This document shows positions 1-11,038 of a stretch of DNA of 64,000 bases, in pieces (position 1 is the first letter of the stretch; every line of letters starts with the position of its first letter). The notes below the pieces were generated by a model. It saw only the letters and a program-made list of their open reading frames with translations, made no database searches and was not told where the DNA came from. A program made the translations under genes and the position numbers. The stretch comes from Sphaerosporella brunnea (taxonomy: Eukaryota; Ascomycota; Pezizomycetes; Pezizales; Pyronemataceae): positions 62,001 through 126,000 of the forward strand of contig VXIS01000047.1 of the NCBI GenBank assembly GCA_008704415.1, read 5' to 3'.

Positions 1-2
1 AG

Positions 3-110
3 GCACGATGCAACGAGTTGGACACGGTAAGGTGGAGGTACCACAGACGCGAAGCCACCAAACGCAAGGTCAAGGAAGCGTGTAACATCCTACGCAAAGA
101 GAGGGGCTGA
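3..110 (+). CDS. C-terminal end of a truncated basic protein (window edge)
   Basis: Reading in frame 3 from the left edge gives 35 codons and then TGA at 108-110. The peptide is strongly charged and helical in character, rich in Arg, Lys and Glu (for example REATKRKVKEACNIL), like the end of a coiled coil or basic nuclear protein. The start lies outside the window. I do not recognise the family. A stretch this short can be open by chance, so the call rests on composition only. Confidence 0.35.
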   Translation, partial: ARCNELDTVRWRYHRREATKRKVKEACNILRKERG

Positions 111-3100
111 GCAATCGTGAAAATTCATGGAATTTCCTGTCTATACAGGCTAGGCTGTTCCACAGGCGAAAAGTGTAGACTATCCACAATTTTTTCATCT
201 GTGTAGGTTACCCCCAGATCTGCTGTGAAGTGATAACCTCTTACTCCAACAACCCCAACGCAGCGCCTTTCACGCCGCGCTTCCTACGGCGTAATGCCTA
301 CACCGTACGTCCCCAACAGTACCTCCATCTTCCCTATTCTCAACGCCCTCTCCCTTTCATTCCTACCCTATGAGCATCTTCATTACCACCGCACAATCGG
401 TCCGGGGGCGCCAAGAGGTCCAACTGACGATCGCCCCGCACTCACCCTTTCCTAGATCGTCACCCAGGGGTTGATCACTCAGACGGGTCGAAAGGGTTCA
501 TAATTCGGGTGGTGCTGGGACCGAGTTCTTCAGGTTTAGCGCACAGACAGGATCAGAACGGGGCTCATCGCTCAGGAAAACCCAGCACTGCGTTAATGCA
601 TTTTCCGTGGACTCCAAAACTCTTTTATGCCTCACGCTCAGGGTATTCAACCCACGGTGATAATAGCTTTACACAAACACGAAATCTTATACGTCGCGGC
701 TCTCATAGATGTCTGCAATCCCGCGGTATACACGGACACACCCACCGTAGATATCCCATAGTCACCGTGCATCCACGGGCACGGCAGGCATTGGGTCTGG
801 ACACCTGGTACAGCGCAACAGCCACCGTTGAGTGGGTATCCGTGGGAGCGCCTTTCGTGCTGGACAAGCCGCAGCAGACCATCGGCAGCCCTGAGTCCGC
901 AACAAACACTCAAGATTTCGTGTAAGCGTCGGCGACGTAGCCGATGGCGCTGCAGAGTCCATTGGTATGTATCTGTATTAGCAGCGAAGTTGTTGTCCGC
1001 GAACGCACATCCCAATGCTGTGATAAGAGCCACCGCAGCGCCGGCAGATTTGGAGCAGTGACGGTCAGCTGATGGCCTAGTCTGAGGTTGAACAGCGGCT
1101 GGTTGTCAGATAACTCGGACGTGCAAAAGCATGCGTCAACATCCCGGTGGCAGAGAACTGCGGCGGGTTGTGGTGTTATTTCAGCAGCACAGTGTGGGCC
1201 GACGGCGCCAGCAGCCGCGGGGCTGCTGGATGCTCAAAACTACCCTTCGACTCTGCACCCGACATTCGAGAGTGGCGATATGTTTCTGGAGCGTGTGACG
1301 CAGCGACCCGGATCGGTGGGAGAATTCAAGGTCAATGTGACCAAAAGTGATGTCTGGCAAAAGGAACGTCAAGGTTCCACTTGCTACCATCATGACGGAA
1401 CGCCATTCGCGGATGAGTAATCTTCGTTTCCACAACGGTTGCAGCCGGAAATGTGAAACCGACACTGTTGCAGCGCGCATTGTTCCCCGCCCACGCAGAC
1501 CCGCTTCAGTCCCTGTCACTTATATACTGTATACCCCAGATCGATGGCTACGTGCGGCGAGCAAGTGAGGCCTAGGGAGTCAGCGCGCTCATGAAGAGTT
1601 GTGACGTCCTCGCAGATAGCTTCCATGACAGTGGACGTACATTCACCGCTTGTTGGCTGCACCGCGCAATGTTCTACATACCTCTGACCGCAACTCGAAA
1701 TGTCTCCTATACCCCCAGCACGCTGTATAATGAAGTGCACCGGGGTATGATAATGTTGCAGCTACGCCTTGGTACACTGCGCACGCTGGTGGAAAGACTG
1801 AAGCCGATACAGCCACAAAACGGTGACCTTATAAAATTGAAAATCGCAGCCTGCTCTCCAAATGCGGCGCAGCTGCGGCGAGCGTGATCTGATGTCATGG
1901 CCAGGACTAATCACGTTGATTTCGCCGAACTCTCGGCCGCACAGCGCTGCGCTCCTGTTGTCTGCCTGTCACGGCGCACCATATCTTGGGCTGTTCAAAC
2001 GTGAGTAAAGCGATTGCGAAGCCTGCATGGCAATCGTCGACGGTTGCACGTTTCCGAAATACCCATGGCTCTCTGGCGGCGCTACGTGCGGGGTGAGTGG
2101 CAATGCCAGAGTGACTGTGTCTGAGGGTTACGTGGTCATGGCATGACGGACACACACAGGGGGGCCAACGCAACAAAATCAAAAGTACGTGTCGGTGATT
2201 GTAGAATGGAATCCTGCTCCTTATCAGCAAAAGACCTCGCGGCAGCGTGGGGGCCACACAGCTCCCGGGCCATGTATTCGTCCTTACAACGCCGGCTATC
2301 CTGGCGTTGGTGGCTGTTGTAACCTTTGACAGCAGCTTTTTCGATGTCCATGATATCTCCCAAGGTGTAAGCTTCCACCAAACGCTCACGTTCTCTAAGT
2401 ACCGTCGGTCACCTGAAAGCGAGGTTCCGGCCGAAGGGAGACGGAGTACGACAATAAAAGACGGGCTCGTTCGCAGCGAAAGATCTATCAACTGATGCGC
2501 AACAACATACAAAGCGAAGTATAAATGCTAGTATACCACCCGAAAACCGGCGAAAAGAGCAGCATCTCACTGAATGTTGGCGTGGTCCAGGATACCGCAA
2601 CGCTCGGCGAGCGTATGGAGTGGTGATAGCCTGTTCCCGGCGATTTTTGGTGCTGGCTCTCGACGCGTGTACACAGATATAGTCCGCGTGTCAATCTGCC
2701 CCGCCTTTGCTTTCAAGCAGCGCATACACGTCCGCTGCATCCAGGCCGTTGCCATGTTAACTAGGAAATTGCCGCGACGCGGGTAAGCGAAGCAGCGGCA
2801 GTAGGGTCACAGGGGTGGTACGTCCGGCGGGCAGAGATCAGGGGCGGAGGTGGTAGCACGCCCACAGGATGCGGAGGAGGTTCCACATTCAACCGGCGTG
2901 AGGTTAACGGAATGGATGATTGCTCATATTGTGGTATGCTCCACAACTCAAACATTCGATGGTATAGTGATCTTGTCGGAGCTTTCCACGGGGTATGCAG
3001 GAAACATGTCAAGTTTGATTTCTCTGGCCTCACGCCCTGGTAGGCGGCTGGCTGCCACATAGTCGCCTATTGAACGCTTCCAAGATGTGGTGTTCAGAAC

Positions 3101-3256
3101 AACTGAGGACCACATAGGCCAATCTGGTTGGAGGACGGCGGGCCTGACAGCCCTTGGCGTTTTGCCTGCAGCCTAAGGCCGCCACACGTTCGCTGGGGTG
3201 CCTCAATGCCAGGCTAGAGCGACATGGCAGCCCTGCTGGTGGTGCTCTTGGCTCAG
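111..3256. other. No firm gene; weak ORFs only
   Basis: No recognisable domain was found. Weak candidates are a 34-codon ORF that starts at 370 after a pyrimidine-rich leader (about 240-369), and a 98-codon ORF at 1591-1887 (+) with an ATG. Frames between 1907 and 2600 are open on both strands (an 81-codon minus frame at 2136-2381 opposes a plus frame at 2247-2495), so neither can be preferred. The region looks like degraded intergenic DNA. Confidence 0.4.
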
Positions 3257-3325
3257 TCATAGGAGTGCAGGGCTGTCAAAAGTCCGGCCAGTCAGGCTTT
3301 GAGCGCGGCCTGAACTGGACTGATT
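3257..3325 (-). repeat. Dispersed ~70-100 bp repeat, copy 1 (shared with 8528 and 41668)
   Basis: On the minus strand this stretch shares the core GCGCTCAA..CTG..CGGACT with the better preserved copies at 8528-8632 and 41668-41769. It has no coding content. It may be part of a non-autonomous element whose ends I cannot define. Confidence 0.4.
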
Positions 3326-3399
3326 GAAACGGGCTTTTGAAATCACGACCCGTTTAGACCAGGCTTTTTGCATCGAGACCCAGGCGCCTACGGGCACCT

Positions 3400-3476
3400 G
3401 CCAGGCCCAGAAGTGCCCAGCGCGCTGCGGGCCCGCCAGGCCCAGAAGTTCCCGGCGCCCTGTGGGCCCGCCAGGC
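3400..3476. repeat. 35-bp GC-rich tandem repeat, 2.2 copies
   Basis: A 35-bp unit that begins GCCAGGCCCAGAAG is repeated at 3400-3434 and 3435-3469, with a 7-bp partial third copy. The copies differ at a few positions. The many open frames across it are a by-product of GC content and periodicity. Confidence 0.8.
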
Positions 3477-3559
3477 ATCTGTAGTTGTTTGCTTACACAT
3501 ACATCAAGGAACGAAACATGAACGCGAGATACAGATTCAACAACCTGAAGGACCTCCAG

Positions 3560-4300
3560 CTACCCCTCCATCTTCGCCGCCCGCTGTTCCAAGTCACTCA
3601 GCATACGCTCAACCTGATCAATTTGAGAACCCGCGCTATATACCAGATCTTCCCTTGCCCAGGATTTGAGGCATTCCATGGCTTTGATAACATCGTCGCC
3701 CAAGGAACCCCGCTGTTCCGTAATAGTGTATCGACCCCTGGGAATTGTTGGTGATGCTTCCATCGACACCAACTTCAAAGAAGACTCCCACCCGCTGAAC
3801 ACACGTTCTGCTTCAGCAGACATCGCTGGAATTGCATTAACCTCAACCCCCATGCGAGGCAGATCTCGTCCAAACATCCCATTGGAACCTTGGTCCATCG
3901 CTTTCACCTAGTAGTCTTGCATACCAGCAAATCCTTGAACCGGAAGTTGCTCAAATCGCCCAGATGCGTTGACTTGGGAGTTCGCCAACCAGGCGCGCTA
4001 TTTCTTCTGCCAGGCCGATTCTTCTGCACCATTAGTTAGTGAACTGTTCAGCCAAAGCCCAGCGTGAAGGTCGCAAACCGAGACTATGCAGGTGATCATT
4101 CTCTCGAGCTCCGGGGGACGCACCGTGTTCGGGGCCAACCTGAGTACCCTTATAGTCGCGTTCCCATAGCCGTTTGGTTTCGGCTTTTGCACGGTCAACC
4201 CAGTCAGGTCTATCATGCCACTCCTGCTCAAATTACTCGAACTTCATCTCAGGATGCAGTGCAACAGCTGCATAGAAAACGGGCGTGCGGTTAAAAAGCT
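3560..4300 (-). pseudogene. hAT-family transposase relic (C-terminal half)
   Basis: Two minus-strand segments carry hAT hallmarks. The upstream one (about 4160-4300) reads TPVFYAAVALHPEMKFE, an in-frame TAA at 4233-4235, then FEQEWHDRPDWVDRAKA, which is the usual region before the dimerisation domain. The downstream one (3560-3907) reads IPAMSAEAERVFSG and later LGDDVIKAMECLKSW, the classic C-terminal hAT dimerisation motif. Stops and frame changes separate them, so no working protein is made. The N-terminal half, including the zinc finger and first catalytic Asp, is not visible. The call is secure at family level. The parent element and its inverted repeats were not found. Confidence 0.85.
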
Positions 4301-4887
4301 CATTGTACCTTGGATATGATTAGCAGATGGTTCAAACTATGAACCAGATGACAAGGGTAGAAACTTATTGAGAACGGACCAGGCCGCGTTCAGTGAAGTT
4401 AAACGGCCTGTTTTGTGAGCCAAACGTGAGCAGTTCCGCTCCGTTTTATTCCGACTCTCGGCCGAGTTGCTGTTTTTGGGGTGCATCGACCAGTCTTTTG
4501 GTTGCGATCGACGCTTTAGCTGCGGCGAAAACCAAACGATTAGCGCTGTTAGTGGGATCCGGCCTTAATTCAGTATACCGGGCACCGGCCGGCACCTATC
4601 AGATATCCAGGTTTTTTTTATGCCGGCCTGAACCTGACGGGCTTGCCACATCACCGGCCCGACCAGACCCACCCCGTGGGGACCCGTTTGACCTGGCGGC
4701 TGGCCGGACTATTGACGGCCCTGTTGGGTTCACGCGTGCAGATTGTTCACCGAGCTGCGCGTCACATAGGGTATCGACAAAGCATATCGAAACAAAACGA
4801 TTATTTATTCGAAGCAAGAAACCCCATTCATCAGCAAATAGTCGCACCTCTAAGCTGCGTAGCAAACAACGCGCCGCCTCCACGTCC

Positions 4888-6012
4888 TTACATTGGCAGC
4901 TTGATGTTGTGATTTCCCGCGAAGGCGAGGACTTTCTCGATGCTCTCGGCCTCGGCAGGCGGCGGGGCAGCCTGTGGCTTTTCAAAGATAACGTCCGGCA
5001 CCGGCGGCGTCGGCCGCGAGAGGTCAGCAGCTAAGTTGTTCTGTCGTGCGGTTGGCGTGCGCATTTCCATGCGCGGCAACTTACGCGGCGGCGAGTGGAG
5101 CGCGGTGCGAGTTCCTGCGGGTGGGTGAGTCGCGGATCCTTCGCTGTGGTGCCGGATGCGCGGCCTCGAGGTGCGCCGGGCTGCGTTCAAACGGGTGCGG
5201 GCGGAGAGGCGGCGGGACTCGCTGGAGGGTCGTGGCCGGTACGCGGTGTCGGTGCGGGTTGCCTTGGTTGGCACCGACCGGATTCGTGACGCGGTGCCGC
5301 CATTGCCAGGTGCGCAGCGGGATGGCGTGGAGTTGACGAACGGGTCTCCGATGAATCCCGCAATCCCGTCACCAGAGAGGTCCATTCGCACTTCGGGAGT
5401 GCGGGCGCGTTCGGCGGGACCGTCCTCATCCAGGTCAGATGATGGCGGCGGCTGCACGATGTCGGTGGATTCCGGCGACAGGGCGGCGTCCTTCTCGCGT
5501 AGAGCTCTCACCTCCAGTCTACCTGAGCTTCCCTCGCGCTGCGTAGCGTCATCAGCTTTGCTGGGGCCTGTCACGGGGGGTGCGATACATACCCACAGAT
5601 CGAACGTCTGCTGTGCCGGGGCTGTCGTGGGTGCCACCAACTGCGGATCGCGGGCTGGGAGTTTTCCTCCCGCACCTGGCAATGCGGCTTCGAGTTCTTT
5701 GGCATACGCACGGCCCTCCACAAACCCGGGAACAGGGTTCGAGTCCTTCAGCGTGCTGATCGGCTCCTGCGTGCCGAATATAAAGCTGTTCACCAGCGTG
5801 CGGATGCGTTCCTTGTCCGCTTGCTGCTTCTGCGCCTCGGATTGTTCGTATTGGGTGACGGACATCGCGTCCCGCGTGTTGGGTTGATCGTCCTGGGAGT
5901 TGCCTCGCTCGTGCGGAGCCTTCTGGGGTCGCATTTTGGGAGACTTGCGGTTTCGCGGCAACTTGTGGTGCTGTGTCGGGGAGGTTGTCGATGGTTGCGT
6001 TGCAGCGTTCAT
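4888..6012 (-). CDS. Hypothetical 374-aa proline- and charge-rich protein
   Basis: This is the longest uninterrupted ATG-initiated frame outside the retrotransposons (374 codons, ATG at 6010-6012). Residues 1-60 are Ser, Thr, Gln and Lys rich. Residues about 65-110 look globular (for example RIRTLVNSFIFGTQEP). The remainder is disordered, Pro/Ser/Arg rich and acidic in patches. There is no signal peptide or membrane segment. Long opposing frames exist because the region is GC rich, but this strand has the better amino-acid composition and a true ATG. I recognise no domain. It could be a nuclear low-complexity protein or a chance ORF in GC-rich DNA. Confidence 0.45.
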   Translation of the reverse strand: MNAATQPSTTSPTQHHKLPRNRKSPKMRPQKAPHERGNSQDDQPNTRDAMSVTQYEQSEAQKQQADKERIRTLVNSFIFGTQEPISTLKDSNPVPGFVEGRAYAKELEAALPGAGGKLPARDPQLVAPTTAPAQQTFDLWVCIAPPVTGPSKADDATQREGSSGRLEVRALREKDAALSPESTDIVQPPPSSDLDEDGPAERARTPEVRMDLSGDGIAGFIGDPFVNSTPSRCAPGNGGTASRIRSVPTKATRTDTAYRPRPSSESRRLSARTRLNAARRTSRPRIRHHSEGSATHPPAGTRTALHSPPRKLPRMEMRTPTARQNNLAADLSRPTPPVPDVIFEKPQAAPPPAEAESIEKVLAFAGNHNIKLPM

Positions 6013-7380
6013 GGCAGTATTTATGCGACCCGAGGCGGTGCGGGTTCACACTACAAGGGTTAGGGTAACCCTGAGTCGCGGCAGGGCGCAGATTACCGCG
6101 AGCACGTTGCACCCTGACAGCGCGCGCGATTTGTTGCGGGTGCGGCTGACATCAGGCGCGTATGTCAACGCCGTATCGTGCAGCGCGTATGGTGTGCAGG
6201 CGCCGGAGACGAAAAGCAATGAAACCATCACAGCCGCTCGCAATGTGCGGATTCGTGTGGACACGCAACGCAACCGCGATGCAGTGGTGTAAAGATATCC
6301 TTTGACGTATCAGGAGCGCAAGATCCCAGGAGTCAGCGCCCAGAATGACGACACGCATGCTCTGCTCGACGTGAGGGTGGCTTGCTTCCTATCGACATCC
6401 TCCACTGCCTCAGCAACCGCAGGAAGCGGCTGTCAATGCGATCTCGATATTTCGCCAGCGTGGAGTTGCGCGGACTTAGGTGGGTGCGTGGCGACGCCGT
6501 CGACGCGGCCGCACATACCATCAGTCCCGATGGGCTGGAGGGCAGCACTGATAGATTCCCAGTGCGATGTCAGTCCAATAGGCGGAGCAATGGACCGCAG
6601 CGCTGCCGGATATCAGCACCACCACATGTAGCGCCTGCGGACAAGCCAGCATCCGTGACCCCGACGTGATACAATGCCCAATGCATTCCAAGCCCTGGTG
6701 CTCAGGATTTACCCCGCAACCCCAGCTGATCGGCGGTGGAAGGCACGTCTCTCGCCAAAAGACAGTGCATCACGCTGACGTTTCGACGCAGAAATGCCAA
6801 CACCGAGAAACTCGGCAGTGTGGGTACGCTGCCGGCTTGCATCCAATATACACGGACATTTCTGCACGCGGGCAGAGCTTCCGGGTAGGCGCGCAGGGTA
6901 ACATCCACCGTCATGCGCGCCGGAGTTGCGCAACACGCTGCGGCTATCCCGTCGAACCCACACGCGACCAATCCGATTGTTTCAACGCGGACTCGGACTT
7001 GAGCAACCGAATCGCAGGTTACGCACAGCCAATGGCATTGCTGGGGCCATAACCGGCCGCGCTGTTGTCACCATCAGAGAAACCCGGGCTGTTCGAGGCG
7101 GAGAAGTGCGCCCCCATACCGAGGACCCGCGCGGTGTATGTCCTTGGCTCACCGCAGATCAAGGCGCGTGAATATACCGGGTGGACAATGAAACACGCCT
7201 CATAAAGGACAAGCTGCCAACTGTTCGTGGAGAACGCAAATTCGGCACGAACGTCAAACGTATTGCTTCACCCCTGCTCCCCGGCGACAAACACAGCACT
7301 CAGCGCAGTTCTAGTGGCAAACCGGTCGAACGCAACAGTGCGGAGAAAGCCTCCCAGGTCCGCATTGCTCGCACCAGGCC
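6013..7380. other. No gene seen
   Basis: Only short overlapping frames on both strands, none with a recognisable motif. At about 6055-6071 there is a small near-palindrome containing two TTAGGG-like units, too short to be a telomeric array. Confidence 0.4.
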
Positions 7381-8343
7381 GTGGTCAACCGGCCAGCGGG
7401 ATCATCGCGGCTGACTCCAAGGACGTCCCTGCAGCGGCAAACCCCAGATCAGCACTGGAAAACTCTTCCTTTCGCTGCGGCCATTGCCATCGTCCCTGTG
7501 CATCGCGAAATGGCGAGCAAGGGCTTGCATCGCGGGATTGCAACGGGCAGAGGAATCCAGCGGGCGAGTCGGGCGAGACGATGGCCACGAACCGAGCCGA
7601 AGAAAGCGCGATACGCATGCAATTCGACCTGTAACCGACCCGCAATCGGCGTATATGACAGCTTAGCCCGATGTCTGTCAAAGCATGTTGACAGGCTTGA
7701 GGTTAGTGTTGCGCACGAGCGGAGCCAGATCGAGCGCGAAGCTCAAGCGGCGAGCACGGGCCCGCTCGAGGCTATGAATTTTTGCGCCCGAGTCCGCTCG
7801 ATCTACACATGCTTGACCACGGGCCGGAATCGAGTCATTGATCGCACGAAGGTTTGCCGCCAGTACCTTCCCGTCCTACAACCACCCCGCTCCCCCTCTT
7901 CAAAACCCCACCTTCACCCGGACAAGTCGGCCAATCAATAGCCAACGCTCAGCGCAGAAGATGCGATGCGAGCATTCAACAAAGAGCTCAGCGGATGTTG
8001 GGGTCAGGAGCCGCCTGCATTTCTCGCTGCTGTTGACCTCACGCTAATGGATTCAGATACATTCCACGGCGCCGCGGTGGCGCGGATGCTCTGTCGACAG
8101 ATGACCTCATAGTATACTGCCTTTCTCCACACTCCGAGGATAATATTTCATGAGGAGGTTGGACGGACCGCTCGCAGAAACCTCGCAAAAATGGCCGCAA
8201 CCGAGGTGCTCTCAGGATCAGCAGCGGACTCCGGAATGGAGGCTGGCACTGAAGCTGATGATGAAAGACCGCGATTGCCCAAACGACGCAAAAAGAAGGC
8301 GGGAGCAAGTGCGGATAATAAGATGCGTATGGAACCGGTTTGA
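7381..8343 (+). pseudogene. Decayed gene of ~300 codons, one frame with two TAG codons
   Basis: One plus-strand frame runs from about 7381 to TGA at 8341-8343, broken only by TAG at 7939-7941 and TAG at 8110-8112. All three pieces look protein-like. The first has CLSKHVDRLEVSVAHERSQ. The second has AEDAMRAFNKELSG and AFLAAVDLTLMDSDTF. The last begins about ATG 8191 and holds an acidic patch followed by a nuclear-localisation-like PKRRKKK. The pyrimidine-rich DNA before 7941 would also fit an intron 3' end, so the first stop could lie in an intron. I do not recognise the family. The NLS suggests a nuclear protein (inference). Confidence 0.5.
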
Positions 8344-8527
8344 TGCTGCCATTGCCACATGATGTGGGGTCCATATTGGTCCACCTATACGACCACCACC
8401 GATTTTAAGCCAACTCCGCAACCGACTTGCTAGAGATACGGGTGGACGCCCCGCAGCCCGTAGCGGAACACCTTGGACAAATGCCACCCAAGCTGGTCTT
8501 AGGAGAGCAGTCCATGTCTCCCGAAAG

Positions 8528-8632
8528 GACTGCTGGGCCCGGGCCATCTCTCGAACTGGACTGCATGAGGTGGTCCAGGTCCAGTGCGCGCTCAGGGCTG
8601 GTCGGGCTGGACTGTGCGGAACACCGCCCGGC
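8528..8632 (+). repeat. Dispersed repeat, copy 2
   Basis: About 100 bp that matches 41668-41769 at most positions by eye. The shared landmarks, in order, are GGACTGCTGG, CTGGACTGCATGA, GTGGTCCA, CGCGCTCA and CTGGACTGTG. It is non-coding. Confidence 0.7.
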
Positions 8633-9367
8633 ACCCAGCGGTATTTGACCGTCCATCCATGGAGTTGTAGGCTGCCCTCCGCAGGGGCGATGCGTGGAAG
8701 GAGCCCCTGGCCTGGACCCAGCTTGAGGTCCTGGAGTATTGCGAACTCGGTTGTGTGACGGTGTGTGTCGTCGATTTTGATATTCTTCGATCACCTCCCA
8801 CGACTCCAAACGGCTCGTGTCCCACATGACTGTCTCGCAAACCTAAACCATCACAAACCTGAATGTCGGGTTGTATATAGGGTTGTACACAGGTGCGAGT
8901 GAGCAGCGGTGGTGGAACGTAGATAGACTCCGAGGCTCGACCCTCATCTACCCGAACGTCTCTACACACTGAACAATCCTAAACCTGAATATCTCCCAGA
9001 CCTCAATCCATCCCACACCTGTGTTCTCAACAGCCGGCGCAAAAAGCCCGCGCTGTCAGACCGGCTGCCAAAATCGGCCGGCTGGGATGGCTCTTTCATC
9101 CCTGGCTGGGTCGCTGTGGGCTGCGTCTTTGCATGTAAAAGTCGCGCATTGGTACAGAGTGATAACCAGTGAAGCAACAATGATGTCCATCCTTCATACA
9201 CGAGCAACAGCTCATGCAGCCCACAGCCAGACGGCCGGCCTGCGAGCGATGGCTTTTTGATCAGCCCAACACAGCCCAACGCAGCCACCAGCCCGGCTGG
9301 CTGGCCATTGAGAACACTGTCCCACACCTCCTCTCTGACACACCATCAGAAACGCGACACCTACGCC
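8633..9367. other. No gene seen; degenerate short repeats
   Basis: The stretch holds scattered degenerate copies of an AACCTGAAT-like word (about 8840-9020). GC-rich flanks open frames on both strands. No domain was recognised. The last part is pyrimidine-rich and may be the leader of the gene at 9368. Confidence 0.4.
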
Positions 9368-10464
9368 ATGGGGATGACTCTGAAGAAACTCTTCGCCAAG
9401 TACAAGCTCCCGGCTCCCCGAACAACCGACGAGAAGAGCCATACCCTTATTGCCAAATTCATGTTCGACAACGGATGGTACAAGGCGTACCACCCCAGCC
9501 ACAACGGCCATGTGTGGCAGTGGGAGGCAGTCCTGACCGAGACCGTCGACCACGTCAAGATTTTCGACAGATTCCCGGGCATTTATCGACCGGGTGTTGA
9601 CGCGGTCATAAAGACCAAGCACCTTTGGGATTTCGGCAACCACATAGTTTCGCTCCGGATGGTAAACGTCCGGAGCCGCAAAATTCCGGAAGGTGCCCCC
9701 ATCTCCACTCAACCTGGCGGTGGTTCTGGACCTACCTTTCGCCCCGGAGCAGCAGGAGCAGGATGATCTCAGGGCTGCCCAGCTGCAGTGGCAGCGCGAC
9801 CACGACGCCCGCGAGACGAGGAACGATGAGCAGCTGCAGGCGCCGCCTGGTCAGAGTAAAGACATGTTGGACAAGAAGCTGCAGGCCATCCGGGCTGCAC
9901 GTCAACAAAATGCTGGCCCCGCTCTGCCCTCCCCGCGCGCCGAGTCGCACTCCCCCGCACCAAGGATCATGCCTTCGACGCGCCTGTCGTCGCCCGTCCC
10001 CGTCGTCGAGTCCTCACGCAAGTGCCCTGCGATGCTCGCGTTGGAGCTCAACAGGACCCACCATGACGGCCCAGCCTCGCCCGGCCCCGTCGCCGAGCCC
10101 TCCCGCAAGCACCCTGCCTTGCTCGCGTTGGAGCTCAACCGGACCCACCATGACGGCCCGGCCTTGTCCGCCCCCGAGTCCTCCCGCAAGTGCCCTGGGA
10201 TGCTCCAGTTCGAGCTCAACATGACCCTTCATGACGGCCCAGCCTCGCCCGCCTCCGAGTCCTCCCGCAAGTGCCCTGGGATTCTCCAGTTTGAGCTCAA
10301 CAAGACCCACCATGACGGCCCGGCCTCCTTCGCCCCGCGAGCGCCCTGCGATGCTCCGCAACAAGACGCACCATGACGGCCCGGGCTCGCCTGATACTCA
10401 TGGTGCACGTCGCAAGCAGAGCAAATACGGCAAGCAAGATGCAAAGAAACCGCGTTTCAAGTAA
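9368..10464 (+). CDS. Hypothetical protein with a globular N-terminus and 27-29-aa C-terminal repeats (likely spliced or frameshifted)
   Basis: ATG at 9368 opens a globular domain (MTLKKLFAKYKLP.., then aromatic-rich GHVWQWEAVLTETVDHV and IVSLRMVNVRSRK). Near 9660 coding moves to another frame. An intron from GTAAAC at 9662 to one of the AGs near 9692, 9749 or 9752 would keep phase, but no single choice is compelling. The second part has a Gln/Glu-rich coiled segment and then four repeats of SSRKCPxMLxxELNxTHHDG. In the degenerate fifth repeat (about 10340) the frame shifts again; the third frame ends in a basic tail (KKPRFK) at 10464, while the second frame stops at 10376. AT-rich DNA with AATAAA follows at about 10553. 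The family is unknown. It could be a live three-frame spliced gene or a recent pseudogene. Confidence 0.45.
10008..10390 (+). repeat. Tandem 81-87 bp coding repeat, four copies plus a fragment
   Basis: Units start at 10008, 10095, 10176 and 10257, so all spacings are multiples of three (87, 81, 81). A fifth, shortened copy ends near 10390. Each encodes a Ser-Arg-Lys-Cys/His-Pro start, an amphipathic LxLELN core and THHDGPA. Preserved periodicity in codons implies that the repeat expanded while the frame was under selection. Confidence 0.85.
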
Positions 10465-11038
10465 CAATATCAAATACAGGATACGGATGATGATGATTCG
10501 GCAGGGAAAACTCCACACTGCCGTCGGTTGAAAAAGGGGGAAAAAAAATGTAGAATAAATAAAGAAAAGAAAAGGGTTATTGGCCCCTGAGTTTTGTCGA
10601 AAAGGCGTCCCAGTCAAAAGTGATACCTGCGACTGGATTGAGAGCGTACGGTTTTTTTGTTTTTTTTTCCGCAAAACAGCACCCACGTAGAGACGTCGCT
10701 ATGCTATGATGCATTCACACTTTCAGCGACCAAACGCACCGCATCGGCATCCCACCAGTGCCACGCCACCCCATCCCGCCAGCCCCGCCCCAGCAGTGCA
10801 GTCACTCCGCAGTGTCGTCGCCAAAGCTCCTCGACGGCTGCGCTCCGGAATCATAGATCTCGCCCACTGCGTATCGGTTGTTAGCAAGCAAGTATCGGCA
10901 GCTGCTAGCAAAATTCGTCGTTCAATCAAGCCCAGCTTTTCGAATTGTAGAATATGCATGTTTTCAAGGTCTCACGCCTATCTCAACCCAAATGCTCCTC
11001 TTATTGGCCACAACTCAGTGCGGTGAGGTATAATTGAA
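10465..11038. other. Intergenic; one Ser/Pro-rich ORF
   Basis: An A/T-rich tail of the preceding gene (about 10470-10670) is followed by a 107-codon plus frame from ATG 10706 to 11026. Its product is Pro/Ala/Ser rich and then basic. It has no recognisable domain. It could be a degraded N-terminal part of the following hAT relic, but no BED-type zinc finger is visible. Confidence 0.35.

Noticed and set aside
4393..5034. 213-codon plus frame opposite the 374-aa ORF
   Set aside because: Composition is less natural and there is no motif; part of it is the shadow of the minus-strand ORF at 4888-6012.
6055..6071. TTAGGG-like words suggesting telomeric DNA
   Set aside because: Only about two units in a near-palindrome; not an array, and the sequence continues as ordinary DNA on both sides.
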